Below, piece after piece: positions 62,494 to 64,000 of a stretch of 64,000 nt of DNA. Source of the stretch: Nemopilema nomurai (taxonomy: Eukaryota > Cnidaria > Scyphozoa > Rhizostomeae > Rhizostomatidae); contig ML133394.1 in NCBI GenBank assembly GCA_003864495.1, positions 2,818,183-2,882,182 on the forward strand, written 5' to 3'. Each line of letters begins with the position of its first letter. Position 1 is the first letter of the stretch. Below the pieces are notes generated by a model. It was given only the letters and a program-made list of their open reading frames with translations. It ran no database searches and was not told the origin of the DNA. The position numbers and the translations under genes are program-made.

Positions 62494-63827
62494 AATACCT
62501 ATACACTGGGATCTTCGGATCAAGCCTAATCGTCTCGTTCGTAGTTTTGTCCCCTGCAGTTAAAAAGCTACTGGAGAAGAGTGCATTTTTTTGCTCGCAC
62601 AAAGCCATGCAAAGGTTTTGCCTGTCAGCAGACCCGAGTTCCGTTGCCTTATATCGGATATCGATTTCAACTTCAACGCTGTTTCTTTCCATGTCTGTTG
62701 TTTTACTTGGCGTCACAACATTGGCAAATCCGCGGAACAAGCTGCACTTAGGGTTTTGGCCTACAAAACTTCTGTTGCTGGCTCTGACCTTCCTCGCAGT
62801 GTTCCTCGTTCCATCTGAAGTGGACAATGTCTGGAAGCACTTTGCACTTGCAGCTAGTCTTCTTGTGACACTTATACAGGTGGTTGTTGTTCTTGATTGC
62901 ACGAGCCAGTTAATAGCACATTTTCATACTCACGAGGAATCATCTTCCAAAAAAGAAAATAGAATCTTCTTCAGCTGCAGCTCCATAGCCGTTTTACTTT
63001 ACACCATCGCTCTGACAGCATTCTTCTGCTTTTACGTTTACTTTGCACAATTTACAGGCTGCAAGTCCAATAGAATCTTCATCTGCATCAACTTGGGCCT
63101 ATGTATAATGGCAAGCATTATATCATTGCATCCATCAGTAAAAGATGGGGGCCTGGTACAGAGCGCGGTAGTGACGTCATTTTGCATGTACTGCACGTGG
63201 ACTGCTTTGTATAACAATCCGCGAGATGAATGCAATCCTATGGCTCACGTGATATTTGAAACGGCATTAAAACCAACAAAGACACTACTATTCATTATTG
63301 ACTTCGTCGCACTCATGGCGACATTAGCATACGTGACTGTTTACACTAGCCGCATCCAAGAGTTCTTTCAGCGTTTTGCAGCAGTGTGCTTTCGTTTCAA
63401 CTGCTTCAAATCGACATTGGACAACCAACACCTCCAAGGCGCAATCGACTTTCAAAGGGTTGGGTTTAGACAAGTATTACTTGGCTATCAGTATCAGCAA
63501 GCTGCTATTTCTTTATATCCGGAAATCTCCATGTATCCGGACAAACGTGAAAACTCCGACCCGGAAGCTGATTCAAAACATTCAGACCCAGTTCCCTACA
63601 GCTATTCATTATTTCACATGATGTACGCGCTCATGTCCATGCATGCGTTCATTCTACTGATCACGTGGGTAGAAGAAAGACCAGGCTCTCGGATTAAGAT
63701 TAGCTTTCATTGGACAGTGATGTGCATTAAAATTGTTTCCAGCAGCACTAGTGTTTTACTTTACACCTGGAGTTTAGTAGTTCACTTGTTTCTAAGAACA
63801 TTAACAGAAGATAAAACGTTGATATGA
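62451..63827 (+). CDS. divergent intronless SERINC-family membrane protein B
   Basis: About 458 aa in one exon, closer to canonical SERINC than its neighbour. Landmarks in order: an N-terminal TM region with SIKYLYTG and VLSPAVKKLLEKSAFFC, LGFWPTKLLLLALTFLAVF, VPSEVDNVWKHFALAAS, VVVVLDCTSQLIAHF, INLGLCIMASIISLHP, GGLVQSAVVTSFCMYCTWTA and NPRDECNP (matching LLQSSVITVYTMYLTWSA and ETNCNP in human SERINCs), then YSYSLFHMMYALMSMHAFI and a final TM segment VLLYTWSLVVHLF. The ATG at 62451 lies 43 nt inside the end of frame A, in another frame. Either B has its own promoter inside A, or A and B form one polypeptide broken by a small indel near 62440-62450. Confidence 0.85.
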   Translation: MVEPPRFAATANSIKYLYTGIFGSSLIVSFVVLSPAVKKLLEKSAFFCSHKAMQRFCLSADPSSVALYRISISTSTLFLSMSVVLLGVTTLANPRNKLHLGFWPTKLLLLALTFLAVFLVPSEVDNVWKHFALAASLLVTLIQVVVVLDCTSQLIAHFHTHEESSSKKENRIFFSCSSIAVLLYTIALTAFFCFYVYFAQFTGCKSNRIFICINLGLCIMASIISLHPSVKDGGLVQSAVVTSFCMYCTWTALYNNPRDECNPMAHVIFETALKPTKTLLFIIDFVALMATLAYVTVYTSRIQEFFQRFAAVCFRFNCFKSTLDNQHLQGAIDFQRVGFRQVLLGYQYQQAAISLYPEISMYPDKRENSDPEADSKHSDPVPYSYSLFHMMYALMSMHAFILLITWVEERPGSRIKISFHWTVMCIKIVSSSTSVLLYTWSLVVHLFLRTLTEDKTLI

Positions 63828-64000
63828 AACGAAGCTATAAGTTAATCACATAAAGACAGTTACCAATAGAACAGTAAAAGTCACTGTACCTTTCAATCTA
63901 CCAGTAATTATATAAGCTATAGGCTTTTCAAAACAAGATGTTCCTAGACAAGGAAAATAAGAACCTTGGCAGTTTAACTTCTTCTTTAGGATTTTTATGA

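Noticed and set aside
61104..62902. Minus-strand ORFs opposite the SERINC frames
   Set aside because: They are shadows of the two long conserved plus-strand frames.

Overview
The window is metazoan nuclear DNA. Genes are split by many short GT-AG introns, spacers are AT-rich and hold transposon debris, there is one Pol III tRNA gene, and the gene set includes a lamin B receptor, a CUB/MAM receptor and an AZUL-HECT ligase. The overall style (hAT relics, many MITEs, short introns, MAM/CUB architecture) suggests an early-branching animal, most likely a cnidarian. That placement is inference.

Layout, left to right. (1) 76-2593 (-): a hAT transposase gene of the ZMYM1/DUF4371 kind, broken by one frameshift. 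(2) 3776-3848 (+): tRNA-Arg(CCU). (3) 4308-5416: a TIR element with a second MITE nested in it. (4) 6111-12243 (-): kanadaptin (SLC4A1AP), 11 exons; the 3' exons were not found and may lie beyond the left edge. (5) 15048-17861 (+): a CHAC2-like gamma-glutamylcyclotransferase with a one-base frameshift; a MITE sits in its second intron. (6) 19749-26136 (+): a UBE3A/HECTD2-type HECT E3 ligase with an N-terminal AZUL zinc domain. (7) 27485-32693 (+): lamin B receptor, 11 exons, about 606 aa. (8) 33974-37646 (-): tubulin-folding cofactor B, 6 exons, 238 aa. (9) 38308-38805 (+): two phase-compatible candidate exons of an unrecognised gene. (10) 40302-47140 (-): NOP53 ribosome-biogenesis factor, 12 exons, 411 aa. 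(11) 48430-58678 (-): an 11-exon type I membrane receptor of about 1201 aa: signal peptide, two CUB-like domains, MAM, a beta-trefoil-like domain, a Thr-rich minisatellite stalk, one TM helix and a roughly 490-aa tail holding a duplicated Ser/Tyr motif module. (12) 60823-63827 (+): two adjacent intronless, highly diverged SERINC-family reading frames that overlap by 43 nt in different frames, so possibly one fused double-SERINC gene.

The genes do not form a pathway; this is an ordinary mixed neighbourhood of housekeeping genes (nuclear envelope, nucleolus, tubulin folding, glutathione turnover, ubiquitin). The accessory and novel content is at the right end: the receptor and the SERINC pair stand divergently about 2.1 kb apart. 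Several otherwise well-conserved genes carry isolated one-base frameshifts at or next to short homopolymers, which looks more like residual assembly error than gene decay.

Exon limits were placed by eye from splice consensus, reading phase and remembered family sequences. For TBCB, NOP53, LBR and the receptor the exon lengths sum to an exact multiple of three (for the receptor after correcting one missing base).
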